NCBI GenBank assembly: GCA_000525675.1
Contig: CP002190.1
Coordinates: 682,001-746,000 of the forward strand
Reading direction: 5' to 3'
Origin: Bdellovibrio bacteriovorus W
GTDB taxonomy: Bacteria; Bdellovibrionota; Bdellovibrionia; Bdellovibrionales; Bdellovibrionaceae
Length of the DNA stretch: 64,000 nt
Part shown: in pieces, positions 34,022-42,336 of the stretch
Layout of the letters: each line of letters starts with the position of its first letter
Numbering within the stretch: position 1 is the stretch's first letter
Position numbers and translations under genes: made by a program
Notes under the pieces: generated by a model
Seen by the model: only the letters and a program-made list of their open reading frames with translations
Database searches by the model: none
What the model was told of the DNA's origin: nothing

Positions 34022-35044
34022 ATGAAATCATTTTTTGGCTCATTACTAATTACTCTTTTTGTTTCTTTACAAGCGCATTCTTTAGAGAAGATCGATATCA
34101 CTGGGGAAGTGGCATTGAATGCGAGTCTTTGGTATTTACCCACTGGCGAACAGGGGAATTCAACCTTTGATCTTAGCACATTCTTTCTTGGCGTTAGTGC
34201 AGATCTGCACAACTCAAATTACATGCAGATTGTTTTTGAAGCTGATGAAGCAGAGATGAAGTTGCGTGAAGCCTATGTCGATTTAGCCTCAGCTTTTTCG
34301 GGGATGAGAGTCTTGCGAATGGGCCTTTTACCGCAGCCGTGGTTGAAGTCCTATTATGAAATCTGGGACTATCGTTTTTTAGATCGCACCTCGTGGGGTC
34401 TTTTGGAAAAGTGGAACTATCAAAGATTTTCGGACTACGGTGTTTCCTATATGTCGGAGTTGGCTCAAGGAAGAGGTGAGTGGGCTGTTACGATTGTTAA
34501 CGGGAAAGAAGAAAAGAATCGTGGGCCTCACAAAGAGTTTAGTTTTTTTGTGCGTTGGAATGATTTTACGAACTGGAGTCTGTCGGCAAATTATTCGCGC
34601 GGAAGCTATGACAAGTATGATGATGGTGATGACCTGAAGGAAAGAGCGCAGTTTTTAGCGGTCTACTCTTTGGAAAGAATCAAAGCGGGCATTGAGTTGC
34701 TCTACACTCAGGACTCAAACTTTGCTTTTGCCGACAATGCGATGGCAGAGGGGGTCGAGACAACGCTTTTGCCAAAGGGGCTTTTGACCGGACTGGGTGC
34801 TAGCCTATTTGCAGTGGTTGAAACTGGACCAAAAGCGGAGACTTTTTTGCGTTTGGATTACCTGGATGCCGCTCAAGGGGAGGGGGGTAAAACTCTTCTC
34901 ACGACCATGTTGGGTCTAGGGTACCGTTTAACGGAGGATCTGCGTCTAGCTGCAATGATTGATTACACGGTCTATGGCGATGACTTTGCACCTGGGGCGA
35001 GAGATACGTCCAAATTAGTGATAGCCGCTCAAGTTCTATTCTAA
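34022..35044 (+). CDS. Porin-like outer-membrane barrel
   Basis: 340 residues from ATG 34022, which gives a good signal peptide ending near QAHS-LEK; a start at 34010 would add four residues, and longer reads overlap the ppx/gppA gene. The mature chain is made of alternating strands with aromatic girdles (REAYVDLASAF, LRMGLLPQPW, WALSANYSRG-like stretches), ends in Phe, and resembles porins of the OprP/phosphate-selective type. Substrate is inferred only from the neighbouring phoUBR genes. No clear Shine-Dalgarno. Confidence 0.7.
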   Translation: MKSFFGSLLITLFVSLQAHSLEKIDITGEVALNASLWYLPTGEQGNSTFDLSTFFLGVSADLHNSNYMQIVFEADEAEMKLREAYVDLASAFSGMRVLRMGLLPQPWLKSYYEIWDYRFLDRTSWGLLEKWNYQRFSDYGVSYMSELAQGRGEWAVTIVNGKEEKNRGPHKEFSFFVRWNDFTNWSLSANYSRGSYDKYDDGDDLKERAQFLAVYSLERIKAGIELLYTQDSNFAFADNAMAEGVETTLLPKGLLTGLGASLFAVVETGPKAETFLRLDYLDAAQGEGGKTLLTTMLGLGYRLTEDLRLAAMIDYTVYGDDFAPGARDTSKLVIAAQVLF

Positions 35045-35048
35045 GTTG

Positions 35049-35089
35049 TGTTAGGATTCTGTTAAATCCTCTAAGAGATGGTGTGTTAG
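35049..35089 (+). promoter_or_regulatory. Possible PhoB-binding direct repeats
   Basis: TGTTA occurs at 35049, 35060 and 35084. The first two are 11 bases apart, the spacing of pho-box repeats (consensus CTGTCAT). The match is partial, but the position, right before phoU, is what autoregulation would need. Confidence 0.35.
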
Positions 35090-35145
35090 CCATTTTCTTA
35101 AGTATTAAAAGATATTAAACATTCATTAGAGCTAAGGATAAAGAA

Positions 35146-35817
35146 ATGGAAAGAGCCCTCGATTCTCAAATTGAAGACTTAAAAAAAATGATTCTTCTTA
35201 TGGGCGGACACGTGGAGAAATCCTTAGCTAAGGCTACGGCCGCTTTGCTTTCTGGCGACCTTTCAAAATTTGAAGAGGTGCATGACACAGAAAAGCTGAT
35301 CAATAAGGATCATATAAACGTTGATAACGCTTGTATGAATATCCTTGCTAAGCAGGGGCCCGTTGCGAAGGACCTGCGCTTGGTTCTATCTATCGTTAAG
35401 ATTAATAACGATTTAGAAAGAATGGGCGATCAGGCCGTAAACATCTCTTATTCAGGCAAAGACTATTTGAAAAGAAAATCTACAATCACTCACTCTACGC
35501 TGAATGACATTCAACGTATGTCTGAAATTGCGGGACGTATGGTGAAGGATTCTTTGGATTGCTTTGTGCGTGGGGATGTTGAACACGCAAAGAAAATCCT
35601 TTTAATGGATGATGAAATCGACATGCTTCGCAATAAAGTTTTTGACGATGCAAAAGCGTTGATGAGAACTCATCCAGATGCTGTCGATGCTGGATTAGAT
35701 TTAATTTTGATTGCAAGAAACCTTGAAAGACTGGGAGATCACGCAACGAATGTTGCCGAGGATGTCATCTTTGCTTTCACAGGTAAGGATATTCGTCACG
35801 GAGGAAAGATTGGCTGA
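35146..35817 (+). CDS. phoU: Phosphate-signalling protein PhoU
   Basis: 223 residues with two PhoU three-helix repeats, each carrying the acidic metal-binding face (NNDLERMGDQAVNI and ARNLERLGDHATNV). Represses PhoR signalling when phosphate is ample by linking Pst transport and the kinase. Start ATG 35146 with AAGG upstream. It overlaps phoB by eight bases. Confidence 0.94.
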   Translation: MERALDSQIEDLKKMILLMGGHVEKSLAKATAALLSGDLSKFEEVHDTEKLINKDHINVDNACMNILAKQGPVAKDLRLVLSIVKINNDLERMGDQAVNISYSGKDYLKRKSTITHSTLNDIQRMSEIAGRMVKDSLDCFVRGDVEHAKKILLMDDEIDMLRNKVFDDAKALMRTHPDAVDAGLDLILIARNLERLGDHATNVAEDVIFAFTGKDIRHGGKIG

Positions 35818-36511
35818 CCGTTCGATTCAGGTTCTAGTAGTAGAAGATGAACAAGAGATTCGAGAGTTAATGGCTCTGCATCTTCTAAGACAAGGGTACC
35901 GAGTTCTGGAGTGTGCCTCTGCGGAGCAGGCACTTCAAGAAGTTGAACGACAGAATGGCATCGATCTTTTTGTGCTGGACTGGATGCTTCCAGGGATGAG
36001 TGGAGTGGAGTTCTTGGCTGCGGTCAAAGCGCGCAACCCTCAAGCTCCCGTTTTAATGGTCACAGCTTTAGCGGAACCGCAAAATATTGTCTCAGCTCTT
36101 GAAAAGGGAGCGGATGACTATGTTACGAAACCTTTTAATCCTTCGATTTTTATCGCCCGTGTAAAGGCGTTACTTAGAAGGTCTGCAAATATTTCAACTC
36201 AAGCAGATCCTACAGAAGTCCATATCTCTGGACTTCGTATGAATTTTAAAACCTACGAAATCTCTTACAACTTAGATCCTCTTCATTTAACACCTTCAGA
36301 GTTTAAGCTTTTAGGGGCTTTGGTACTGAATCAAGGATGTGTGCTGACACGGGAACAACTCATTGAGAACATTCAAGGAGAGGGTATTAACGTTGTCGGG
36401 CGCACAATTGACACTCACGTCTTCGGGCTACGTAAGAAGCTAGGAGAGTGGGGGGATAATATCGAAACAATTCGTGGTGTCGGATACAGAGTCAAAGTAG
36501 ATGGAATATGA
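35810..36511 (+). CDS. phoB: Response regulator PhoB
   Basis: 233 residues. Receiver domain with acidic pocket (VEDEQE), phosphorylated Asp in LFVLDWMLPGMSG, Thr in VTALAE and Lys in DYVTKPF, then an OmpR-type winged helix ending LRKKLGEWGDNIETIRGVGYRV. Start is TTG at 35810, since GGAGG lies at 35800-35804 and the chain then begins exactly at the receiver fold; earlier starts lie deep in phoU. Stop and phoR start share ATGA. Confidence 0.92.
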   Translation: MADRSIQVLVVEDEQEIRELMALHLLRQGYRVLECASAEQALQEVERQNGIDLFVLDWMLPGMSGVEFLAAVKARNPQAPVLMVTALAEPQNIVSALEKGADDYVTKPFNPSIFIARVKALLRRSANISTQADPTEVHISGLRMNFKTYEISYNLDPLHLTPSEFKLLGALVLNQGCVLTREQLIENIQGEGINVVGRTIDTHVFGLRKKLGEWGDNIETIRGVGYRVKVDGI

Positions 36512-37932
36512 ATAAACGATTTAACTGGTTTCCTTGGAGAATTTTTTGGCGATTCTTCTTCTTTCAGTTAATTGCGTTTAATATTTTACTCTTTGTTATT
36601 ATCTCAGTTATTGATTTGCGCTATCAGATGAGAGCCTTTGTCTATAACGAGATTCTTCTTAATTTCTTTGTTTTCAGTATTTTTCTTTCTGCGGCAACTT
36701 CTTATAGATTCGCTCGTCCTCTCCGTCGGGTTATTTTGAAGGCGTTGAGAATTTCGCGAAAAACTCACCACTCTGATTTGTACGACCCTCAAGAACATGA
36801 TCTTTTAGATGATGAGTTGGATGATCTTTCAGAAATCGACATTGCTTTAAATCATATTCATCGCAAGTTGAAACGCCGTAAGGCCCAGCTCCATCAGGCT
36901 CGAGAAGAAGCTCAGGCTTTTTTCAGTGCTGTTTCCGAGGGGGTTGTAAGTATCGGAGTGGATTCGAAAATTTCTTTTTTCAACTCTCAGTTTGCCGCTC
37001 AGTTTTTAACCAAAGAACAAGTGAATCACGAAACTCTATGGTTGGGAGATGCTATTCGTGCACCTGAGGTGTTGGGGGGCTTTGATAAGGCCTTAAAGCA
37101 GGGGAAAGCGCAAAGATTCACAGTGCGTTTAAATACCCTGGTGGACAATCATCCTCGCTATTATATGGTTTCTGCAAATCCAATTCGTCATACGAAAACT
37201 CAAGCTGTCTATGGGGTTGTGGGAATCTTTCATGATATCTCTGATCTTAAAAAGGCAGAGCAAATCCGTATCGACTTTGTAGGTAATGCCTCTCATGAAT
37301 TGCGCACACCATTAACTTCTATAAAAGGTTATGTGGATACGCTGAAGGATGATGTCGCTTCAGGAAATATTGAACACGCCTCTAAGTTCCTACAAATTGT
37401 TTCTAAGAATATTGATCGACTGATTGATTTGGTGAACGACCTTTTGAGTCTAAGCACAATGGAGTCTCAGTCGGAGTTAAATCTTCAATGGCTCAATCCT
37501 CTGCAGTTAACTGAATTGGTAATTAGCGAGTTGGCAGTTTTAGCGGCGGAAAAAAATATCAATATTCAAGTCTATGGAGATGTGCCGAGCTTCCGCGCGG
37601 ATCATCGCAAGGTAGAGCAAGTCTTAAGAAATTTAATTTCAAATGCCTTAAAGTATATTCCGGCTAAGGGAACTGTTGCGGTTCGTTGGGAAACAGACGG
37701 TTCAGAGCTTGTTTTAAGAGTGATTGATGATGGCCCAGGGATTCCTGCGGAACATTTAGATCGACTCTTTGAAAGGTTCTATCGTGTGGATCGTGGTCGC
37801 ACACGTGATGCCGGTGGCACGGGGTTGGGCCTTGCTATTGTGAAACATATCGTACAGAGTCACGGCGGTGAGGTTGAGGCTAAGAGTGGACAGGGTGGTT
37901 GTGAGATCCTTTGCCGCTTTCCGTTAAACTAA
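36508..37932 (+). CDS. phoR: Phosphate sensor histidine kinase PhoR
   Basis: 474 residues. Two N-terminal membrane helices (about 10-60), a HAMP-like linker, a PAS domain (about 135-240), HisKA with GNASHELRTPLTS (His near 267), and HATPase with NLISNALKYIPAKG, DDGPGIPAEHLDRLFERFYR and GGTGLGLAIVK. Full set intact. Coupled to phoB by ATGA. No pstSCAB genes lie nearby in this window, so the transporter it monitors must be elsewhere. Confidence 0.92.
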   Translation: MNKRFNWFPWRIFWRFFFFQLIAFNILLFVIISVIDLRYQMRAFVYNEILLNFFVFSIFLSAATSYRFARPLRRVILKALRISRKTHHSDLYDPQEHDLLDDELDDLSEIDIALNHIHRKLKRRKAQLHQAREEAQAFFSAVSEGVVSIGVDSKISFFNSQFAAQFLTKEQVNHETLWLGDAIRAPEVLGGFDKALKQGKAQRFTVRLNTLVDNHPRYYMVSANPIRHTKTQAVYGVVGIFHDISDLKKAEQIRIDFVGNASHELRTPLTSIKGYVDTLKDDVASGNIEHASKFLQIVSKNIDRLIDLVNDLLSLSTMESQSELNLQWLNPLQLTELVISELAVLAAEKNINIQVYGDVPSFRADHRKVEQVLRNLISNALKYIPAKGTVAVRWETDGSELVLRVIDDGPGIPAEHLDRLFERFYRVDRGRTRDAGGTGLGLAIVKHIVQSHGGEVEAKSGQGGCEILCRFPLN

Positions 37933-38002
37933 ATCTTTGTCTGTTGCCAGATTTCAAAATCGAAATTTATCTTTTGTTTTTTCATGTGTCTTAATGGCCT
38001 TC

Positions 38003-38656
38003 ATGAAAAAACAAATGCTTTTACCAATCTTATTTTTATTCGCTGGAATCGGTTGCGCTAATGATGATAGCGGCCATTCTGTTCAAGAACCCATTCAAAA
38101 TGCGGAGGCAGTTCAAGACGAAGCTTCTTCTAACGAGAGGCAGATGCTTGAAGAGACGATGCAGTTGATCCAAGGCTACGCGACCGAGTGGGGCGTGACG
38201 ACGGATCTCAATCGTATTCCGATTGTAGTAACTAGTAAGCGCTTGGATCTGAATGCCTCGTCGCAATGTGTTTATCGCGGCAACGTGGGGATCAAGATGT
38301 TGGTTCAAAAACAATTCTTCACAGAGCGTGTGTACGAGAAAGACACCGGTTATGCTTCGCCACTATTCAATCTTTTAGTTCATGAAATTGGTCATTGCTA
38401 TATGATGCGTAAGCATGAAGATGCACTCCTCAGAAAGACTGGTTACAAAGCCCAGTTTGTTATTGAGAGTAATAAAGGCAATGAAAAGGCTCAATATTAT
38501 TCCGTTCAGGCTTCAATGATGCACAATCAGTACTTCCGCATGCCACGTCTTCTTGAAAGATACTACGTGGGTGAGATCTTCGGTAAGTTCCGTGCAAAGT
38601 CTTTAGATGATCTACAAAAATACTACTCATTTGAGTTAGTTCAAGACCGTCGCTAA
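38003..38656 (+). CDS. Lipoprotein with HExxH metalloprotease-like motif
   Basis: 217 residues from ATG 38003. Signal with lipobox GIGC (Cys about 18). A zinc-binding motif HEIGHCYMMRKHE is present near 130, in the style of gluzincins, with EIGHC flanked by NLLV on one side. No other family signature. It is likely a periplasmic metalloprotease-like protein. Placed 70 bases after phoR, same strand; whether it is in that operon is unclear. A terminator follows. Confidence 0.68.
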   Translation: MKKQMLLPILFLFAGIGCANDDSGHSVQEPIQNAEAVQDEASSNERQMLEETMQLIQGYATEWGVTTDLNRIPIVVTSKRLDLNASSQCVYRGNVGIKMLVQKQFFTERVYEKDTGYASPLFNLLVHEIGHCYMMRKHEDALLRKTGYKAQFVIESNKGNEKAQYYSVQASMMHNQYFRMPRLLERYYVGEIFGKFRAKSLDDLQKYYSFELVQDRR

Positions 38657-38662
38657 AAAGTG

Positions 38663-38693
38663 AAAAGGGCTTCAATGACGAAGTCCTTTTTTT
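38663..38693 (+). terminator. Terminator after the HExxH lipoprotein
   Basis: GGGCTTC-aatgac-GAAGTCC with one G-T pair and an A run/T run extension. Confidence 0.8.
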
Positions 38694-38725
38694 GAATCAC
38701 ACATGAACCAAGGAAGGAGACTAGG

Positions 38726-38857
38726 ATGAGATCTTTTTTTGCTGTTATGGTGTACGTTTTTGCGGTCGGGTTGGTGATTTACAGTCAGACCCACGATCTT
38801 TGGGAGGATACGAGAAATCCCAGATCGACAGTTTCTAAAGATATCTTTGAAGACTAA
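38726..38857 (+). CDS. Small membrane protein, 43 residues
   Basis: A complete short gene: ATG at 38726 after a strong AAGGAGA (38714-38720), one hydrophobic helix (about residues 4-20, FFAVMVYVFAVGLVIY), then an acidic polar tail, and TAA at 38857. It lies between two terminators (38663 and 38893), so it is probably its own small transcript. Function unknown; one-helix proteins like this often bind a larger membrane partner. Confidence 0.6.
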   Translation: MRSFFAVMVYVFAVGLVIYSQTHDLWEDTRNPRSTVSKDIFED

Positions 38858-38892
38858 GAGAACTTACTGGGAAGGGGAGTAAGTTTAAAAAG

Positions 38893-38918
38893 AAAACGGG
38901 GTTTGTAACCCCGTTTTT
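38893..38918. terminator. Bidirectional terminator
   Basis: AAAACGGGGTT-tgt-AACCCCGTTTT with flanking A and T runs, serving the small membrane protein and the convergent gene at 38926. Confidence 0.88.
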
Positions 38919-38925
38919 TGTTTTT

Positions 38926-39204
38926 TTAGTTATCGTTTTTTTGTTTGAATTTGTGTTTGCGATAATCTTCCAACGTCAGAAAGCCATAGGTCTTTTTTCG
39001 ATAGATTTCGATGGCTTCGATTTCTATGTCCGCCATCACGTCTTCAAAAAAGTCGTGAGGAATGTTTCCCGTCTGCAAAAGCTGAAGGGTGTAAATACTG
39101 ACAATCTTGCGGATGAAGTCGCCGCTTTTCTCGCGAATGTCAGAGGTTTCTTGAAGTTGGCTTTCAAATATTTTCAGTAACGTATCTGTATGCATAGACA
39201 ACAT
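38926..39204 (-). CDS. Small hypothetical protein
   Basis: 92 residues, soluble, helix-rich and charged, without cysteines. An ATG nine bases inside (39195) is an alternative start; neither has a clear ribosome-binding site. Ends at the bidirectional terminator. I do not recognise a family. Confidence 0.5.
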   Translation of the reverse strand: MLSMHTDTLLKIFESQLQETSDIREKSGDFIRKIVSIYTLQLLQTGNIPHDFFEDVMADIEIEAIEIYRKKTYGFLTLEDYRKHKFKQKNDN

Positions 39205-39284
39205 ATCGGACGCACTTTGGCGAATGTGAGTCTTGGATGAATTAATTTGGCCTTTGGGACGAGAATGGGGTTAATCTTGTTGAT

Positions 39285-40559
39285 ATGCAAAACAGACTAA
39301 AGCCTTTAACTCAAGTCGAGTTAGAACTCGTGGTTGATGAAATATCAGAGGTCCTTAGCGGAGCTCAACTTCAGGACATTCTCACCAATGACCGAGGGAT
39401 GGCTTTGGTTTTCCGTGGAGCAGGTTCCTTTTCATTGTTAATTGATCTAGCCCCGAATGCCCCTCAACTCTTGCTCTTTGAGAAAGAGACCCCTTTTAGA
39501 AAGCATCCAAAGGCAAAGCCCGTAGGACTATTTTTGAACTCCCATGCTAAGAACCTTTACTTTAAGGGGATTGAGGTTCTTCAGGATTTTGGTCGAGTTG
39601 TAAATCTGTATCTGGGCAATACGCAGTCTGTTTGTGAACTTGAGATTCGCCTTATCCCCAAGCAGGCCAATCTCATTGTCACCGCCGCAGGTAAGCAGAT
39701 CTCTTGGGAAAAGCCTATGGAGCTTTCGCCGCCTCCTCATGTGGAGCAGATTCCGGAGCCAAGAAGTCTTGATGAATTAAGGCAGGCCTGGAAGGAGACC
39801 TTGCAAGCTCCTCAGGCAGGTTCTATGGATCCCAAGGTTTTGTGGCAAAAGCAACGGGATAAGAATCTTGCGAAGAAGTGCAAGGCTCTTCCTGAAATTC
39901 AGGCGCAAGTGGATGATCCCAGTTTCTCTGAATGGATTTCGGTTGGTGAACATTTAAAAACCTTTGGGTTTGAGGGATTGCGAATAGAACAAAGGCAATA
40001 CGTGGACACTGAGCAAACAGTGAGCTGGAATATTGAACAGTGCTTTAAAAAAGCTAAGCAGATCCAAGCAAAAAAAGAAGGAGCGCAAAGACGCCTTGAA
40101 ATTTTGCAGGAAGAAATCGCGGATTTAGAAAAAGCACAATATTCCCCGAAAGCATTGCAGGATAAGCCCGTTGATATGATGAAAAAGGCTGATGCAAAGG
40201 GGCGTAAGATGAATCTTTCATCTGGAGCCATTGCCTATTGTGGAAAGTCGGCAAGAGATAATCTCGCACTTTTACGTCAGGCCAAGGCGTGGGATTATTG
40301 GCTGCATCTGCGTGATTATCCAGGGGCGCATGCCATTGTTCATCGTAAACGAGAGCAAATTATTTCTGAAAAAGAGTTTGAGCAAATTGCTCAATGGGTT
40401 GCTAAGGAATCCCTTGCGGGCAAATCATTGAGCGACGGGCAACGCTTAGACGTGGTGATCGTTGAAGCGCGTTTCGTGCGGCCGATTAAAGGCGATAAAC
40501 TTGGTAGAGTGACTTATCATTCCGAAAAGACTCTGACTTTTACTGTGCGTCAACTTTAA
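39285..40559 (+). CDS. RqcH/NFACT-family protein, short form
   Basis: 424 residues against about 570 for B. subtilis RqcH. NFACT-N region about 1-155, a coiled-coil segment about 240-285, and NFACT-R (DUF814) about 300-424 with DYWLHLRDYPGAHAI and the final KGDKLGRVTYHSEKTL. RqcH binds stalled large ribosomal subunits and adds alanine tails to the nascent chain. The Asp-Arg pair needed in RqcH falls at LQDFGRVVNLYL, where Asp is Gly but Arg remains. Middle helix-hairpin-helix seems reduced. Role as a quality-control factor is probable, alanine tailing uncertain. Confidence 0.75.
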   Translation: MQNRLKPLTQVELELVVDEISEVLSGAQLQDILTNDRGMALVFRGAGSFSLLIDLAPNAPQLLLFEKETPFRKHPKAKPVGLFLNSHAKNLYFKGIEVLQDFGRVVNLYLGNTQSVCELEIRLIPKQANLIVTAAGKQISWEKPMELSPPPHVEQIPEPRSLDELRQAWKETLQAPQAGSMDPKVLWQKQRDKNLAKKCKALPEIQAQVDDPSFSEWISVGEHLKTFGFEGLRIEQRQYVDTEQTVSWNIEQCFKKAKQIQAKKEGAQRRLEILQEEIADLEKAQYSPKALQDKPVDMMKKADAKGRKMNLSSGAIAYCGKSARDNLALLRQAKAWDYWLHLRDYPGAHAIVHRKREQIISEKEFEQIAQWVAKESLAGKSLSDGQRLDVVIVEARFVRPIKGDKLGRVTYHSEKTLTFTVRQL

Positions 40560-40575
40560 GGGAAGCCTTAAGGAC

Positions 40576-40603
40576 TTGACTGCACTCAGATCACTAATAA
40601 AAT
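40576..40603 (+). promoter_or_regulatory. Sigma-70 promoter of the Gld-type ABC operon
   Basis: TTGACT (40576-40581), 16-base spacer, TAAAAT (40598-40603). Start site would be about 22 bases before the ATG at 40632, with GAGGAG between. Confidence 0.65.
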
Positions 40604-40631
40604 TTCTTCTATCTACTAGAGGAGATGCAAC

Positions 40632-41564
40632 ATGATCGAAGTAAAAGATCTCACCAAAGATTATGGGCACAGACGTGCTATCAATAAGTTGAATTTCTCC
40701 GTCAAAAAAGGCGAAGTCGTTGGTTTTCTAGGCCCTAATGGAGCTGGTAAATCTACAACGATGAAAATCATCACAGGATTCATGGCTCCAAGCTCTGGAA
40801 CCGCTTCTATCGCTGGCTTTGATGTTTTTGAAAATCCATTGGAAGTAAAAAAGAGAATCGGCTACCTACCAGAGATTCCTCCAGTTTATAGCGATATGTT
40901 CGTAGCGGACTATCTTCGCTACGTAGCGGCTCTTAAGAAGGTTTCAAAAGAGCAAATCGAAAAAAATGTTAGATATGCTATTGAAAAAACAAATCTGGGT
41001 GATGTTCAAGGAAGATTGATTCATCACCTTTCTAAAGGCTTTAAGCAAAGAGTGGGAATTGCTCAAGCGTTGGTTTCAAATCCCGAAGTTCTTATTCTTG
41101 ATGAACCGACTGTCGGTCTTGATCCAAAACAGGTTGCTGAAATTCGCGAATTGATTAAAAGCCTGCGCGGAGAGCATACAATTATTCTTTCAACCCACAT
41201 TTTGCCGGAGGTTGAAGCTACCTGCGAAAAAGTGATTATCATCAATAAAGGTGAAATCGTTGCTGAAGATAATATTCAGAACTTGTCTTTGATTGAACGC
41301 GGGCAAAGTCGTTTATTTATCCGTTTAGGCGCTAAGGCCGATCTGCAAAGTCTAAAAAATGAATTTGATTTTATTCAGACGGTTTCCACAGGAAATCAGG
41401 CCACCGAATGGGAGCTTGCACTGACTGGTGGGGAAGAGTCCATCGAAAAAATCGCAAGTTTTATTGTAGGCAAAGGATGGGGGCTGCGTGAGCTTTCTCC
41501 AGCGAAGATGGATTTAGAGGATGTGTTCCTGAAGTTAACATACGATCGCGTGGAGGAGAAATAA
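40632..41564 (+). CDS. ABC transporter ATP-binding protein (GldA-like)
   Basis: 310 residues. Walker A GPNGAGKST near 37, signature LSKGFKQRVG, Walker B LILDEPTVGLD, then the C-terminal extension seen in ATPases of the ABC-2 export group. With the next three genes it matches the GldA-GldF-GldG type of exporter, here with a DUF4340 partner. Substrate unknown. It opens the operon; the stop overlaps the next ATG (TAATGG). Confidence 0.87.
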   Translation: MIEVKDLTKDYGHRRAINKLNFSVKKGEVVGFLGPNGAGKSTTMKIITGFMAPSSGTASIAGFDVFENPLEVKKRIGYLPEIPPVYSDMFVADYLRYVAALKKVSKEQIEKNVRYAIEKTNLGDVQGRLIHHLSKGFKQRVGIAQALVSNPEVLILDEPTVGLDPKQVAEIRELIKSLRGEHTIILSTHILPEVEATCEKVIIINKGEIVAEDNIQNLSLIERGQSRLFIRLGAKADLQSLKNEFDFIQTVSTGNQATEWELALTGGEESIEKIASFIVGKGWGLRELSPAKMDLEDVFLKLTYDRVEEK

Positions 41565-42334
41565 TGGGAGCTTTGACGATTTTTAAAAAAGAATTAAAAG
41601 GTTTCTACTTCAATCCAACATTTTGGGTGATCGCGGGATTGATGTCGGTGATTTTTAGCTGGGTCTATCCTATTCAGCTAAATCTATTTGCGCAGTTGCT
41701 TACGAACTATGTGATGCAGCAAGGGGTGCCGACCAATCAATTAAATATCCACTATGGAGTTTTCTTAAGGCAGCTTTCTTATCTGAATCTCCTTTTGATC
41801 TTCGTGGTGCCTGCATTGACGATGAAGCTTTTTGCAGAAGAAAAGAAAATGCGCACGTTCGATTTGCTTCTCACGTCACCAGTGACATCTTTTGAGATTG
41901 TTTTGGGAAAATTTTTAGCAGCCGTCGGAGCCATTGCAGGGTTGATCTTTGTCGCTCTTAGTTATCCTTTGGCCACAGGATTATTAGCGAGCATTCAGTG
42001 GACACCGTTAATGATCTCCTTTACAGGCGTTTTAATGGTGGGGGCCGTCTATGTAGCGATGGATCTCTTTGCTTCTTCGCTGACAGAAAATAGTATTGTG
42101 GCTTACATCATCTCTGTGATCTTCAACCTGTCGATTTGGTTTATCGGGATCGGCGCTGAAGTTGTTGACGGAGAAAAGGCTCGAAAAGTTTTTGAACATC
42201 TATCTTTGAGCTCTCACTTGTCGGCGCTGGCAGAGGGAACAATTCGTTCTAACTCTCTGATATTTTTTGCAAGCGTGATCGTATTATTCTGTTTCTTGGC
42301 GGAGCGAGTGGTTGAATCCTCTCGTTGGAGATAA
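41564..42334 (+). CDS. ABC-2 type permease (GldF-like)
   Basis: 256 residues with six hydrophobic helices. The segment RQLSYLNLLLIFVVPALTMKLFAEEKKMRTFDLLLTSPVTSFEIVLGKFLA is typical of the ABC-2 permease coupling region. Membrane partner of the ATPase upstream and of the auxiliary protein at 42337. Starts on the last A of the upstream stop codon. Confidence 0.87.
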   Translation: MGALTIFKKELKGFYFNPTFWVIAGLMSVIFSWVYPIQLNLFAQLLTNYVMQQGVPTNQLNIHYGVFLRQLSYLNLLLIFVVPALTMKLFAEEKKMRTFDLLLTSPVTSFEIVLGKFLAAVGAIAGLIFVALSYPLATGLLASIQWTPLMISFTGVLMVGAVYVAMDLFASSLTENSIVAYIISVIFNLSIWFIGIGAEVVDGEKARKVFEHLSLSSHLSALAEGTIRSNSLIFFASVIVLFCFLAERVVESSRWR

Positions 42335-42336
42335 GT

